From SG8-32-3 sp964514055 (lineage in GTDB: Archaea; Thermoproteota; Bathyarchaeia; Bathyarchaeales; Bathycorpusculaceae), in NCBI GenBank assembly GCA_964514055.1, contig CAZEPB010000001.1:62001-126000 (forward strand): 64,000 bases of DNA, read 5' to 3'. The translations under genes and the position numbers were made by a program. Under the pieces are notes generated by a model. The model was not told the origin of the DNA. It was given only the letters and a program-made list of their open reading frames with translations, and did not search any database. This document shows, in pieces, positions 51,671 through 60,655 of this stretch. Numbering within the stretch: position 1 is the stretch's first letter; each line of letters starts with the position of its first letter.

Positions 51671-52150
51671 TCAATATTTCAGTACGATTGCGTTGCTCAT
51701 ACCGCGCCTTTTGCGTTCCAAGATTTTCTTTGCTTCAAGTCTGTCAAGGATTAGACTGACTTTGCTTTTTGAGTAACCGCTCCTATCCACCAACTGACTT
51801 TGGAAGATGGTGCCCCCTTCATCAATGATTAAGCTGACAATTCTTTTTTCGTCAGGGTTCGATAATTTCTCCAAAAGCTCATCCCAACGCCTCTTCAACT
51901 CGGAAGCTCCAGTAAGGACAGGTTCATTCTTGTCTATCAACCAGAGATATACCAAACTTGAACCCATAACAAAACATGAGACGCCGACCAAAATCATGTC
52001 AGAAGAACTGTAGATTTCTGGAATATTGCTAAGCTCAATGGCACTTCCGTCGATGATAAACTGAACATTAGTTGGGGTTAGTACCTTGACGAAGACAGCA
52101 AAAGTAGACGCTATTAAACTGAAAATTGCAAGGATTTTTCCAGTCCTCAT
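51671..52150 (-). CDS. membrane-anchored winged-helix regulator
   Basis: A 159-residue protein with an N-terminal helix (about residues 4-24), a second helix (about 51-72), and a cytoplasmic C-terminal winged helix: EKRIVSLIIDEGGTIFQSQL, VDRSGYSKSKVSLILDRL, then wing ERKRRGMSNAIVLKY. Archaea encode several such membrane-tethered MarR/IclR-like regulators that may link envelope state to transcription. The small extracellular loop between the helices could be a sensor (inference). Confidence 0.65.
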   Translation of the reverse strand: MRTGKILAIFSLIASTFAVFVKVLTPTNVQFIIDGSAIELSNIPEIYSSSDMILVGVSCFVMGSSLVYLWLIDKNEPVLTGASELKRRWDELLEKLSNPDEKRIVSLIIDEGGTIFQSQLVDRSGYSKSKVSLILDRLEAKKILERKRRGMSNAIVLKY

Positions 52151-52251
52151 CAGGACACCCCTTAACAGAAAAAGGGATTATAGAGAATATTAATCATTGT
52201 ATTCACCAGCTTATCTTGTCCTTTTCTCAACAATACCCACCTACTCGTTGG

Positions 52252-52782
52252 CTATGGTAAAACTCTGGTTCTCCCTTCGTCCAATTCTGGCAATCTGCCG
52301 ATTCGAAACTCATCTACTGGTGGAGTTACTTGCTGAGCAAACTCTGGTTCTCCTATTGTCCAATTTTGCCAATCTACTGGAATGTTGTATCCAGAGCCAT
52401 CCGCGAAAGTCACGGTAACTACGGCTATCAGGTTTACATCCCCTTCCGCTACTATCTGCCGTTTTGTTTGATTCATAATGACATTCATTATATCTTCGAC
52501 TTTGATGTTGCCCGTTAAGGTTACTTGTGTTGTGTAGTCTTTTCCAGCTAACGATTCTTTGATTTCTTCATCTTCCAAGGTTACAGCTAGTGCCTGTTCT
52601 TTCAGATGTTCTCTGTCCTCTGCGTCCAGAATTATTCTGCCATCCTCAAATTCGTATTCCCAAGTGTCTGTTATGCCTTTCGAGTTCATTACATACAGAA
52701 CAACTGAACCCAGAATGATGCCGATGCCAATCAGTCCTGCTAAAAACAGAACTTTTCTTCTCGTTCCCTGAACACTTTTCAT
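52252..52782 (-). CDS. membrane-anchored extracellular protein
   Basis: About 176 residues starting at ATG 52782 after AAGGAGTGATGAAATAGAC; an upstream ATG at 52830 adds unlikely residues. A single membrane helix (about residues 10-31) is followed by an outside domain with acidic and beta segments (TWEYEFEDGRIILDAEDREH; VNLIAVVTVTFADGSGY). The domain is unrecognised. It follows the same strand as the membrane-anchored regulator and may be part of that system. Confidence 0.55.
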   Translation of the reverse strand: MKSVQGTRRKVLFLAGLIGIGIILGSVVLYVMNSKGITDTWEYEFEDGRIILDAEDREHLKEQALAVTLEDEEIKESLAGKDYTTQVTLTGNIKVEDIMNVIMNQTKRQIVAEGDVNLIAVVTVTFADGSGYNIPVDWQNWTIGEPEFAQQVTPPVDEFRIGRLPELDEGRTRVLP

Positions 52783-53061
52783 GTCTATTTCATCACTCCT
52801 TTTTGAACGAACAAATGTCCAAAACTGCATTTGGCTCTTTGTTTAAAACTAGTTTAGAACCTCATGTCCTCCTAAATTTTTTCTCATAGTTTACGTGAAC
52901 TGGTGCTGAGTGAGTTTAATTCATTTAACACATAACTAGTCGTTTATGAGTTTCAATTTGATTATGCAAAAGTAATCTTGAGGGGATACTCAATTCGTCG
53001 AAATATGAGTAATAGAGGGCAGGTAAGAGTTATTAGTCAAAATGGTGCATTAGCATAGACT

Positions 53062-53337
53062 ATGCCAGACAAAGTTCATTGTGCTCATATTCTTGTTAAG
53101 TCCGAGAGCGAAGCTAAAGCCGTGTTAGAGCGGTTGAAGAAGGGTGAGAAGTTCGGGCGTGTTGCCCGGGCGGTTTCCCGTTGTCCTTCTGGAAAGCGTG
53201 GTGGTGACCTCGGTACGTTTACGCGTGGCAAGATGGTTAAGGAGTTTGAGAATGCTGCTTTTGCGCTTCAGAAGGGTGAGGTTTCGGGTGTTGTGAAGAC
53301 GCAGTTTGGGTGTCACATTATCAAGCGGTTGGAGTAG
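53062..53337 (+). CDS. parvulin-type peptidyl-prolyl isomerase
   Basis: A 91-residue single-domain parvulin, with AHILVKSESEAKAVLERLKK at the start, the conserved CPSGKRGGDLGTFTRGKMV loop, FENAAFAL and QFGCHIIKRL at the end. It catalyses cis-trans isomerisation of proline bonds during protein folding. There is no signal peptide, so it is cytoplasmic. The length is typical of the stand-alone archaeal and thaumarchaeal parvulins. Confidence 0.88.
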   Translation: MPDKVHCAHILVKSESEAKAVLERLKKGEKFGRVARAVSRCPSGKRGGDLGTFTRGKMVKEFENAAFALQKGEVSGVVKTQFGCHIIKRLE

Positions 53338-53429
53338 GCTTGTAGTTTCTGAAACGTAAGAAAAATGTATCTTTTACAGATATATTTATATCCGACGCAC
53401 AACACAGACTAGAAACAGAGAAACTTATT

Positions 53430-55961
53430 ATGCCAAAATCTAAACGCGACAAAGCCACACCAAGGCAAGATGACACGACCAAACAGAAAACCCAGATCAA
53501 AATAAGCGGAATGCACTGCGCCGCCTGTTCACAAACCATACAAAAAGCGCTCTCGAAAGCAGAAGGCGTAAAAAAAGCACGAGTGAATCTCGCCACAGAA
53601 ACCGCCTATGTCGAGTACGACGACGAACACGTAACTGAGGCGAAGCTAAAGGAGGTCATCAGAAACACGGGTTACGACGTGGCGGAAGAACTAAAGACGA
53701 TTACGCTGCGAATCGGAGGAATGACCTGCGCTTCTTGCGCCCAAATCATCGCCAAAACACTAAGAAAAACCGAAGGCGTCAAAGACGCCAACGTCAATCT
53801 GGCGACCGAGAAAGCTACTGTAAGCTTCTACCCATCAAAAACAAACTACGCCAAAATCAAAAAAGCCATAGAAGACACAGGCTACGAAGTTCTCGGCAGA
53901 GAAGACAAAAAAGCAAGGTTCGAGGAAGAAGCAACCAAAGAACAACAAACCTTGTCAGCCGCCAAGAGAAAAGCGCTCCTAGCTTGGGCACTCACCATAC
54001 CCATCATGAGCTGGATGCTTCCCGACATGCTCTTAGGCATTGCTTGGCCCAACTCCACGATTTTCAACATCGGCATGATCGCGCTCGCCGCGCCAGTTCT
54101 CTTCTATCCGGGATGGGCAACTTACAGGTCAGCCGCCAAAGCCATCTGGCACCACAACGCCAACATGGACGTGCTTATAATGCTGGGCACGCTGGCGTCT
54201 TTCCTAACTGGACCACCCTCCTTCTTTGCTCCTTTAGCTAACTACGCTGGCGTAGGCGCCATGATCATGTCGTTCCACCTCACCGGAAGATACATCGAAG
54301 CCAAAGCTAAAGGACGAGCGTCACAAGCCATACGCAGACTCTTGGAGCTTGAGGCGAAGACCGCGAGAATCCTCAGAGACGGCAAAGAAGTCGAAGTTCC
54401 CATCGACGAAGTTGAAAAGGGCGACCTGATGGTGGTGCGCCCCGGCGAAAAAATCCCAACTGACGGCGTGGTAGTGGAAGGCGAAAGCGGCGTTGACGAG
54501 TCCATGGCTACAGGCGAATCCATGCCCGTGCAGAAAAAGCACGGTGACGACGTTATCGGCGCCACAATCAACCAGCGCGGGCTCCTCAAAGTCAAGGCAA
54601 CCAAGGTCGGAGAAGACACGTTCCTTTCGCAGGTCATAAAGATGGTGGAGGAAGCCCAAGGCTCAAAGGTGCCCATCCAAGAATTCGCCGACCGCGTAAC
54701 CAGCTACTTCGTCCCTGCAGTTTTGAGCTTGGCGCTGTTAACGCTTGTTCTTTGGCTGGCGTTTCCAACAGCCATAGGAAGCGTCGGCGCCTGGGCAAGC
54801 CAGTTCCTGCCATGGGTGGACCCAACTCTGGGCGTCATCTCGCTGGCTATATTCGCAACGGTGGCAACACTTGTTATCGCGTGTCCTTGCGCACTCGGAC
54901 TGGCAACACCCACGGTCCTGATGGTTGGAAGCGGCATGGGCGCTGAAAACGGCGTCCTGATCAGACGCGGAGAGGCCATACAAACGCTAAAAGACGTCAA
55001 AGTGATGGTTTTCGACAAAACAGGCACAATCACCAAAGGGCAACCCGAAGTGACGGACACGGTTCCAGCGGAAGGGTTCAGCGAAAAAGAAGTTTTGAGG
55101 CTTGCAGCCAGCGTCGAAAAAGGATCGGAACACCCCCTCGCCGAAGCCATCATCAAGAAAGCGGAGCAGGAAAAGGTTGAGCTGGTTAAGCTGAAGCGGT
55201 TCGAGGCGGTAACGGGCAGAGGAATAAAAGCTGACCTCGAAGGACAAAGCACCGTTCTGGTCGGCAACAGGAAACTCATGGACGAAGCCGAAATCGACTA
55301 CAAAGGCTTGGAGCCAGCGCTTAAAAGGCTGGAGGACGAAGCCAAAACCGCCATGCTCATCGCTAAAAACAACAAGTGCGTGGGTATAGTTGCGGAAGCC
55401 GACACCCTCAAAGAAGACTCCGTGCAGGCTATTGCGGAACTGGAAAAGCTGGGACTACAGACCACCATGCTAACGGGCGACAACAGGAGAACCGGCGAAG
55501 CAATCGCACGCAAGGTCGGCATATCCAAGGTTTTGGCTGAAGTGCTTCCAGACAAGAAAGTAGCTGAGATTCGAAGGCTTCAGGAAGAGGTCGGGCTAGT
55601 CGCCATGGTCGGCGACGGCATAAACGACGCGCCCGCGCTTACGCAAGCTAACGTGGGCATCGCGATAGGCACGGGAACCGACATAGCCATAGAAGCTGGC
55701 GACGTCGTGCTTGTGAGAGGCAATCTGTCAGACGTCGTGAAAGCCGTGAAGCTGTCGCGAGGAACTTTTCATAAGATAAAGCAGAACCTGTTCTGGGCTT
55801 TCTTCTACAATCTGGTCATGATCCCGTTCGCTATGCTGGGTCTTGCCCACCCTGTGATCGCTGAGGCGGCTATGGCTATCAGCTCGGTAACCGTGGTTAC
55901 AAACGCAAATCTTCTGAGACGCATGAACGTGCGGCCAGACTATCAAAAGGAGGTGAAATGA
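53430..55961 (+). CDS. copA: copper-translocating P-type ATPase
   Basis: An 843-residue P1B-type ATPase. Two heavy-metal-associated domains (GMHCAACSQ near residue 28; GMTCASCAQ near 98) precede eight membrane helices. The ion-binding CPC is in IACPCALGLATP near residue 485, the phosphorylated Asp in VFDKTGTITKG near 530, the phosphatase motif is ATGES, and GDGINDAPAL is near 727. It probably exports Cu(I) for detoxification. A YHS protein overlaps its stop. A TATA-like ATATATTTATAT lies near 53380. Confidence 0.93.
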   Translation: MPKSKRDKATPRQDDTTKQKTQIKISGMHCAACSQTIQKALSKAEGVKKARVNLATETAYVEYDDEHVTEAKLKEVIRNTGYDVAEELKTITLRIGGMTCASCAQIIAKTLRKTEGVKDANVNLATEKATVSFYPSKTNYAKIKKAIEDTGYEVLGREDKKARFEEEATKEQQTLSAAKRKALLAWALTIPIMSWMLPDMLLGIAWPNSTIFNIGMIALAAPVLFYPGWATYRSAAKAIWHHNANMDVLIMLGTLASFLTGPPSFFAPLANYAGVGAMIMSFHLTGRYIEAKAKGRASQAIRRLLELEAKTARILRDGKEVEVPIDEVEKGDLMVVRPGEKIPTDGVVVEGESGVDESMATGESMPVQKKHGDDVIGATINQRGLLKVKATKVGEDTFLSQVIKMVEEAQGSKVPIQEFADRVTSYFVPAVLSLALLTLVLWLAFPTAIGSVGAWASQFLPWVDPTLGVISLAIFATVATLVIACPCALGLATPTVLMVGSGMGAENGVLIRRGEAIQTLKDVKVMVFDKTGTITKGQPEVTDTVPAEGFSEKEVLRLAASVEKGSEHPLAEAIIKKAEQEKVELVKLKRFEAVTGRGIKADLEGQSTVLVGNRKLMDEAEIDYKGLEPALKRLEDEAKTAMLIAKNNKCVGIVAEADTLKEDSVQAIAELEKLGLQTTMLTGDNRRTGEAIARKVGISKVLAEVLPDKKVAEIRRLQEEVGLVAMVGDGINDAPALTQANVGIAIGTGTDIAIEAGDVVLVRGNLSDVVKAVKLSRGTFHKIKQNLFWAFFYNLVMIPFAMLGLAHPVIAEAAMAISSVTVVTNANLLRRMNVRPDYQKEVK

Positions 55962-56155
55962 TGGCGAAAGATCTTGTCTGTGGAATGGACGTAGACGAAA
56001 AAACAGCGAAGTACACGACGACGTACAAGGGAAAAACCTATTACTTCTGCGCGCCTGGATGCAAGAAGACGTTCGAAGAGAACCCAGAAAAGTACGTTGG
56101 CGGCTCGTCCGGAGGACACGGGGGTCATCACGGCTGTTGCTGCGGCAACTGCTAA
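55958..56155 (+). CDS. YHS-domain metal-binding protein with His/Cys tail
   Basis: A 65-residue protein overlapping copA by four bases. The YHS domain has DLVCGMDVDEKTAKYTTTYK and YYFCAPGCKKTFEENPEKYV, with the cysteines expected for copper handling. The tail GGHGGHHGCCCGNC adds many thiols and histidines and should bind copper tightly. It is probably a cytoplasmic copper chaperone or scavenger feeding CopA (inference). Confidence 0.8.
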   Translation: MMAKDLVCGMDVDEKTAKYTTTYKGKTYYFCAPGCKKTFEENPEKYVGGSSGGHGGHHGCCCGNC

Positions 56156-56169
56156 GCGCTGCGCCCGCG

Positions 56170-56988
56170 CTAAGCAGCGTTTTTCTCCTTTAATTTCCTT
56201 GCTTTATCTTTTTCTAAGGCTTTTTCAACTTCTTCGCGTATGGTGAAGCCGCCGATGTGCAAGATGGGTTCTTTGGTTTCTGGGTCTGTTACCATGGTGG
56301 CTGTGCACGGGTAACTGTGATGCGCCTTGGCGATGGCGTCGTACAAAACGTCCTTTTCGGTGGAAACGCCTGCGAGTTTCCGTGCTATGTACCATGTTGA
56401 GCCGCATGGAGCGCTGCGCCTCACAGCCGCGTACTCGATTACTTCGTCTTTTCCGATTTTCATGGTTGAAATCTCCAGCAGCGGACGCCCCACTTTCGTC
56501 TCTTCAATAAACCGTGCAATAGTGGGCTTGTCCTCTTCGGGTTCAAGCGTGCAGAAAGGCTTAGGAAACGCGCACTCAAGCCCGAGTTCCTCACATTTCT
56601 CCTCTAATTGCTTCTTTATGCCCGTGGGAACCTCCTGCCAATCCTCAATCGGAGCGATTAACGCTTTGATTCCCGCGTTTTTTATGTGCTGAGGCAGCTC
56701 CAGCAGCAGGTCTTTGTGCAGTCCAGATGCTAAACAGATGTCGGCTTTCGGCAGCTTTTTGGGCATGTACTCTTCTGGGTTGTCGATGAACGCAGGCAGT
56801 TCCGCTTGGTCAGGCAGCTGGATGGCGGCGCGAACGTTCCGCACGAAACTGTAGACGTCGTATTTGCAGGATTCGCAGTAAAGCCCGCATGACTGGCAGA
56901 AGCAGGGGTCGTTTATCAGGTTTCGGATTACGCGTTCCATGAAGTCTTTGCTGTAGACGAATATTAGTGAGAGGCTTGTTTTACTCAT
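56170..56988 (-). CDS. DUF166 family protein (COG1810-like)
   Basis: A 272-residue protein with the cysteine cluster CFCQSCGLYCESC near residue 29 and the late motif RRSAPCGSTWYIARKLAG with HHSYPCTATMV. These features match the archaeal DUF166 family, once described as thymidylate-synthase-like but without proven activity. The conserved cysteines suggest metal or iron-sulfur binding. It is co-directional with the disulfide oxidoreductase ten bases upstream. Confidence 0.7.
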   Translation of the reverse strand: MSKTSLSLIFVYSKDFMERVIRNLINDPCFCQSCGLYCESCKYDVYSFVRNVRAAIQLPDQAELPAFIDNPEEYMPKKLPKADICLASGLHKDLLLELPQHIKNAGIKALIAPIEDWQEVPTGIKKQLEEKCEELGLECAFPKPFCTLEPEEDKPTIARFIEETKVGRPLLEISTMKIGKDEVIEYAAVRRSAPCGSTWYIARKLAGVSTEKDVLYDAIAKAHHSYPCTATMVTDPETKEPILHIGGFTIREEVEKALEKDKARKLKEKNAA

Positions 56989-56997
56989 GTTTTGCAG

Positions 56998-57648
56998 TCA
57001 TCCCTGAAACGCGCCGAGAACCACGTGCTCCGCGAACAAATCCTCGTTAAACGCTCCCACAAACTCGATTTTCTCGTTGATAATTATTTTTGGGACGCCC
57101 GTGACCGCGTATTTCTGGGCAAGTTGCGGGAATTCGCTGCCGTCTATAACGTCCGCTCGTATCAAGTCGCTTTCAACAGCTAACTTGTGCGCAACCGCCG
57201 CAGCCACGGGGCAGTGATGGCAGGTTAAACTGACGAACACTTGGATGTGCACAGGCGCCTTGACATCCGAGAGGATTGCTTTCGTCTTGTCCGCGAGGTC
57301 GGTTTTGCCCCGTGAGACGTTGATGACGGCTTCTATCAAAGTCTGAAGCTCGTAGCCGTAGGGTATCCCGTAGATTCTCACGCCGTAGTCCTTTTCGCCG
57401 ACAATTGCCAGTGCGGGAATCTTGTCAACCCCGTATTCTTTGGCTTTAGCGGCGTCAGCCACAAAATCGTAAACTTCAGCCGTGATTTTATCATTCAAAG
57501 CTGCCAACTCTTGGGCTAGTTGCCGCGTGTCAGAGCAGAATCTGCACTCGATTTCTTGGGTGAACATCAAGATTTTCACTGGTTTTTCCAGTTTCTCTTT
57601 GAACTCGTTTTTGAGCAGTTCCTTTTTGTCGTCAGGTATCAAACTCAT
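56998..57648 (-). CDS. protein disulfide oxidoreductase with two thioredoxin folds
   Basis: A 216-residue protein with two redox motifs: CRFCSDT near residue 37 in the first thioredoxin fold and CHHCPVAA near residue 155 in the second. This double arrangement is the archaeal PDO/glutaredoxin-like family, which forms or reduces disulfide bonds in the cytoplasm, often with a thioredoxin-reductase partner. None is visible nearby. It shares a strand with the DUF166 gene. Confidence 0.85.
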   Translation of the reverse strand: MSLIPDDKKELLKNEFKEKLEKPVKILMFTQEIECRFCSDTRQLAQELAALNDKITAEVYDFVADAAKAKEYGVDKIPALAIVGEKDYGVRIYGIPYGYELQTLIEAVINVSRGKTDLADKTKAILSDVKAPVHIQVFVSLTCHHCPVAAAVAHKLAVESDLIRADVIDGSEFPQLAQKYAVTGVPKIIINEKIEFVGAFNEDLFAEHVVLGAFQG

Positions 57649-57853
57649 TTTCTTCTAACCTCCAAAACACGCTTCTATTTTTAAGGGCAAGACGAATCTT
57701 GCTTTACCAATACTGAGTTTTCCTCACATATTATCTTTGCGAGTGCTTTCGCTTGTTTTGCCCATTCTCACAGTGCTTTGGACGAAACGCATATAAGCGG
57801 TTGTGAGTATGGAAGTTTTGCTGGTTTTGACGAAAACAACGAGTTGATAAAGC

Positions 57854-58321
57854 ATGGAAAACAAATCTGAACCAAAAAAAGGTGAAGATGAAAACTCGGT
57901 GAAGATTAACGCAAAAGCACAGTTGATTCAAGGTTTCCAAATCGCCCTTTACGACGCATACTCCCACCGTGTGGTAGTTGATTTGCCTCCAGAACTGGGG
58001 ACAGGGCTTGGACCTACGGCGCTTCAACTCTGCGTAATGAGCCACGCGGGCTGCTACGCAACCATCTGCGTATACACCGCTAAAAGAATGCGAATTCCCT
58101 TGAAAGGTTTAACGGTTAAAGTGGAAGCCGTGGAAACCGACGAGGCAGGAACGATAACCAAAGAAAACTTTGACATCACCATTAAGGCTGACGCGCCTGT
58201 GGACAGAATTCAAAGGCTTCACGAGTTGACGGTGAAAAACTGCCCTGTTGGTATACTCTTAGAAAAAGCCAGCGTGAAAATAAACTATAACGTGAAAACA
58301 GAAAAGAGTGAAGGAAAATGA
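57854..58321 (+). CDS. OsmC-family peroxide reductase-like protein
   Basis: A 155-residue protein of the OsmC/Ohr fold. The two active cysteines are in MSHAGCYATICVYTAKRMRI and VKNCPVGILLEK. It likely reduces organic peroxides using thiols. The first 25 residues are charged and probably disordered. Its stop overlaps the start of the flavodiiron gene by four bases, so both act in defence against oxygen. Confidence 0.83.
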   Translation: MENKSEPKKGEDENSVKINAKAQLIQGFQIALYDAYSHRVVVDLPPELGTGLGPTALQLCVMSHAGCYATICVYTAKRMRIPLKGLTVKVEAVETDEAGTITKENFDITIKADAPVDRIQRLHELTVKNCPVGILLEKASVKINYNVKTEKSEGK

Positions 58322-59502
58322 ACAAGGTATCTTTGGCAGAAGGCATAAACTGGGTTGGAGTCGTCGACTGGAACCTGAGAGATTTTCACGGCTACACCAC
58401 CAAGAGAGGAGCCACTTACAACGCTTATCTAATCCAAGACGAGAAAACGGCTCTGGTCGATACGGTGAAGCACACGTTTTCCAGCGAGCTTCTCCGAAAC
58501 ATCTGTGAAATCGTAGATCCTGCGAAAATAGATTACATAATAATCAACCATTTGGAGATGGACCATTCAAGCAGTCTGCCCATAATCGCTAAGTACGCGA
58601 AAAACGCGACGGTGATTGCCTCTCCACGGGGAAAAGACGCCTTAATCGAGCATTACGGCGCAGACTTTTGCATAGAAACCGTGAAAACAGGCGACGAGTT
58701 GAAGCTTGGAAAACGGACGCTGCGTTTCATTGAAGCGCCCATGATACACTGGCCTGATAGCATGTTCACTTATGTGGTTGAAGACAAGATTCTGATGCCT
58801 AACGACGCTTTTGGTCAGCACTTTGCCACCTCTGAGCGGTTCAACGACGAGGTTGACGAGCACGTTCTGATGGAAGAAGCCAAAACGTATTATGCGAATA
58901 TTCTGATGCCTCTCGCGCCGCTTATAACGCGCAAGATTCAAGAAGTGGTGCAGATGGGCATCCCAATTGAGATGATTGCGCCGAGTCACGGTTTAATCTG
59001 GCGTTCAGACCCATCTAAGATAATTAAAGCTTACTTGGATTGGAGCGCAGGAACTTCTGTGAACAAGGTGGTTATCGTTTATGACACCATGTGGGGCAGC
59101 ACCGACAAGATGGCACGCGCAATAACTGAAGGCGTAGCCAGCCAAGGCGTGGACGCGAAGCTTATGAAGCTGAGAGCGGCAGTCAACACGGACATCATAA
59201 CCGAGATTCTAGACGCCAAAGCCGTGATTGTGGGTTCGCCAACGCTTCACAACGGCATTTTTCCCACGCTGGGAGGTTTCCTCACGCACATAACGGGTTT
59301 GAAGCCTAAAGGCAAGCTGTGGGGGTTCTTCGGTTCTTACGGCTGGGGAGGCGGCGCCGTCAGAGGCATGATTGAGATGGCGAAGAAAGCGGGCTTCGAA
59401 GTCTACGAGCCAAGCGTGGAAGTGAGGTTTGTTCCAGACCAAGAGGACCTGAAGAAATGCTTTAAGTTCGGGCAGCAAATCGCCGCGAAAATCAAAGCCT
59501 AA
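58318..59502 (+). CDS. fprA: flavodiiron protein (F420- or rubredoxin-linked oxidase)
   Basis: A 394-residue enzyme with an N-terminal metallo-beta-lactamase domain holding the di-iron site (NHLEMDHSSSLP near residue 80, and HWPDSMFTY near 144, with a late SHGLIW) and a C-terminal flavodoxin domain (VIVYDTMWGSTDKMA near 251; GSPTLHNGIFPTLG near 303). It reduces oxygen to water or nitric oxide to nitrous oxide. In archaea the donor is often coenzyme F420. It is an anaerobe-type oxygen defence, consistent with the OsmC partner. Confidence 0.92.
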   Translation: MNKVSLAEGINWVGVVDWNLRDFHGYTTKRGATYNAYLIQDEKTALVDTVKHTFSSELLRNICEIVDPAKIDYIIINHLEMDHSSSLPIIAKYAKNATVIASPRGKDALIEHYGADFCIETVKTGDELKLGKRTLRFIEAPMIHWPDSMFTYVVEDKILMPNDAFGQHFATSERFNDEVDEHVLMEEAKTYYANILMPLAPLITRKIQEVVQMGIPIEMIAPSHGLIWRSDPSKIIKAYLDWSAGTSVNKVVIVYDTMWGSTDKMARAITEGVASQGVDAKLMKLRAAVNTDIITEILDAKAVIVGSPTLHNGIFPTLGGFLTHITGLKPKGKLWGFFGSYGWGGGAVRGMIEMAKKAGFEVYEPSVEVRFVPDQEDLKKCFKFGQQIAAKIKA

Positions 59503-59686
59503 CCTTTCTCTTTTTTGGCTTAATTTTAGAAAAAGTTAGAGATGACTAGCCGCGCTATTTTTTCCGAACTACTTATAGTTTCTTTATTCCAACCCCAAAA
59601 GCCCGAACACTCATGATATAAAGCAAGCCTAAGATAGAGTGCAAGAGAATAAGAGAAAATGTAATATGCGTTAAGCGTAGTTCGCT

Positions 59687-60640
59687 ATGTATTACTTGCC
59701 CTTTGAAAAAATTAATAGCTTCAACCCGCTATTCAATAGCATGAACGGCGAGGATTTCTGGGCAAGCGTGGGGACAACGCTATCCGCAATAGGCGCGACG
59801 ATTTTCGCAGTGCTCAGTATCCCCCTTGTTAGCAGTCTCTTCACGTTCTTGGTGGGCGCATTTGTAACGTTTCTGGTTCAAAGCAAACTGCAAAACCGCT
59901 CCGAAAAACGAAAACTCAGAGTAAAAGCAATCGAAGAACTGCACATCCCACTCTATTTAAAGTTTGAAGAAATCAAGGAAAAGCTCCTTTTGAATCTTGA
60001 GGAAGCCAATGTAGGTTCTTGGAATCCCCTATTCGACAAACCGCAGATGTTTACATTGGAGCATGACTTTAAAGAACAAATATTGGATTTCTACAATGAG
60101 GCGGATAAATTAGAGGAAAAGTTTCGCGGTATAAAAGGAACCGCCGTTGATATTATCTTCAAGAATGTTGAAAATCTATTGGTTCCAGTCCTTAAAGAAA
60201 AAGGTCTCATAGAAATTCCGAAAGAAGCCAATGGCTTGCGCGTTGAAAAGGGCGCGGACAGTATCGGTCTTTCCCTCAGACTCAGACGTGCATATTGGGC
60301 GGCAGATGCTCCCTTGGTTACATGCGCTTTGTTAAATCGAGACCCAATAATTTACCTAGAAACAAACCATAGAACTTTTAAAATGGATAAAATGCTTCTT
60401 TTGATTTCGGTAAACTATCACTTTGGGGGTAACTACCGCACCGAATATTCTAAAATTGACGTTATTGAACATCAATCGCTTTTCAGAGACTTCTGGAAGC
60501 AATTAACTGATGAGCTAAGTAACAACCCCGACATCAACAAGTTCAATGAGATGCGACAAGAACTAATTCCAGTATGCGATGACCTTCTGAACCGACTAAA
60601 GAAGCACATAGAAACTTATGTCAAAACGGAAAGAATTTGA
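59687..60640 (+). CDS. membrane-anchored protein of unknown function
   Basis: Up to 317 residues; the start may be the second Met (MNGEDFWASVG). A membrane region at about residues 30-65 is followed by a basic, helical cytoplasmic domain (SKLQNRSEKRKLRVKAIEEL) and a mixed C-terminal part. It is AT-rich compared with the housekeeping genes. It is convergent with the VRR-NUC gene, 15 bases apart, and may belong to the same accessory locus. No family was recognised. Confidence 0.5.
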   Translation: MYYLPFEKINSFNPLFNSMNGEDFWASVGTTLSAIGATIFAVLSIPLVSSLFTFLVGAFVTFLVQSKLQNRSEKRKLRVKAIEELHIPLYLKFEEIKEKLLLNLEEANVGSWNPLFDKPQMFTLEHDFKEQILDFYNEADKLEEKFRGIKGTAVDIIFKNVENLLVPVLKEKGLIEIPKEANGLRVEKGADSIGLSLRLRRAYWAADAPLVTCALLNRDPIIYLETNHRTFKMDKMLLLISVNYHFGGNYRTEYSKIDVIEHQSLFRDFWKQLTDELSNNPDINKFNEMRQELIPVCDDLLNRLKKHIETYVKTERI

Positions 60641-60655
60641 GCTGGATGTTAGTTC

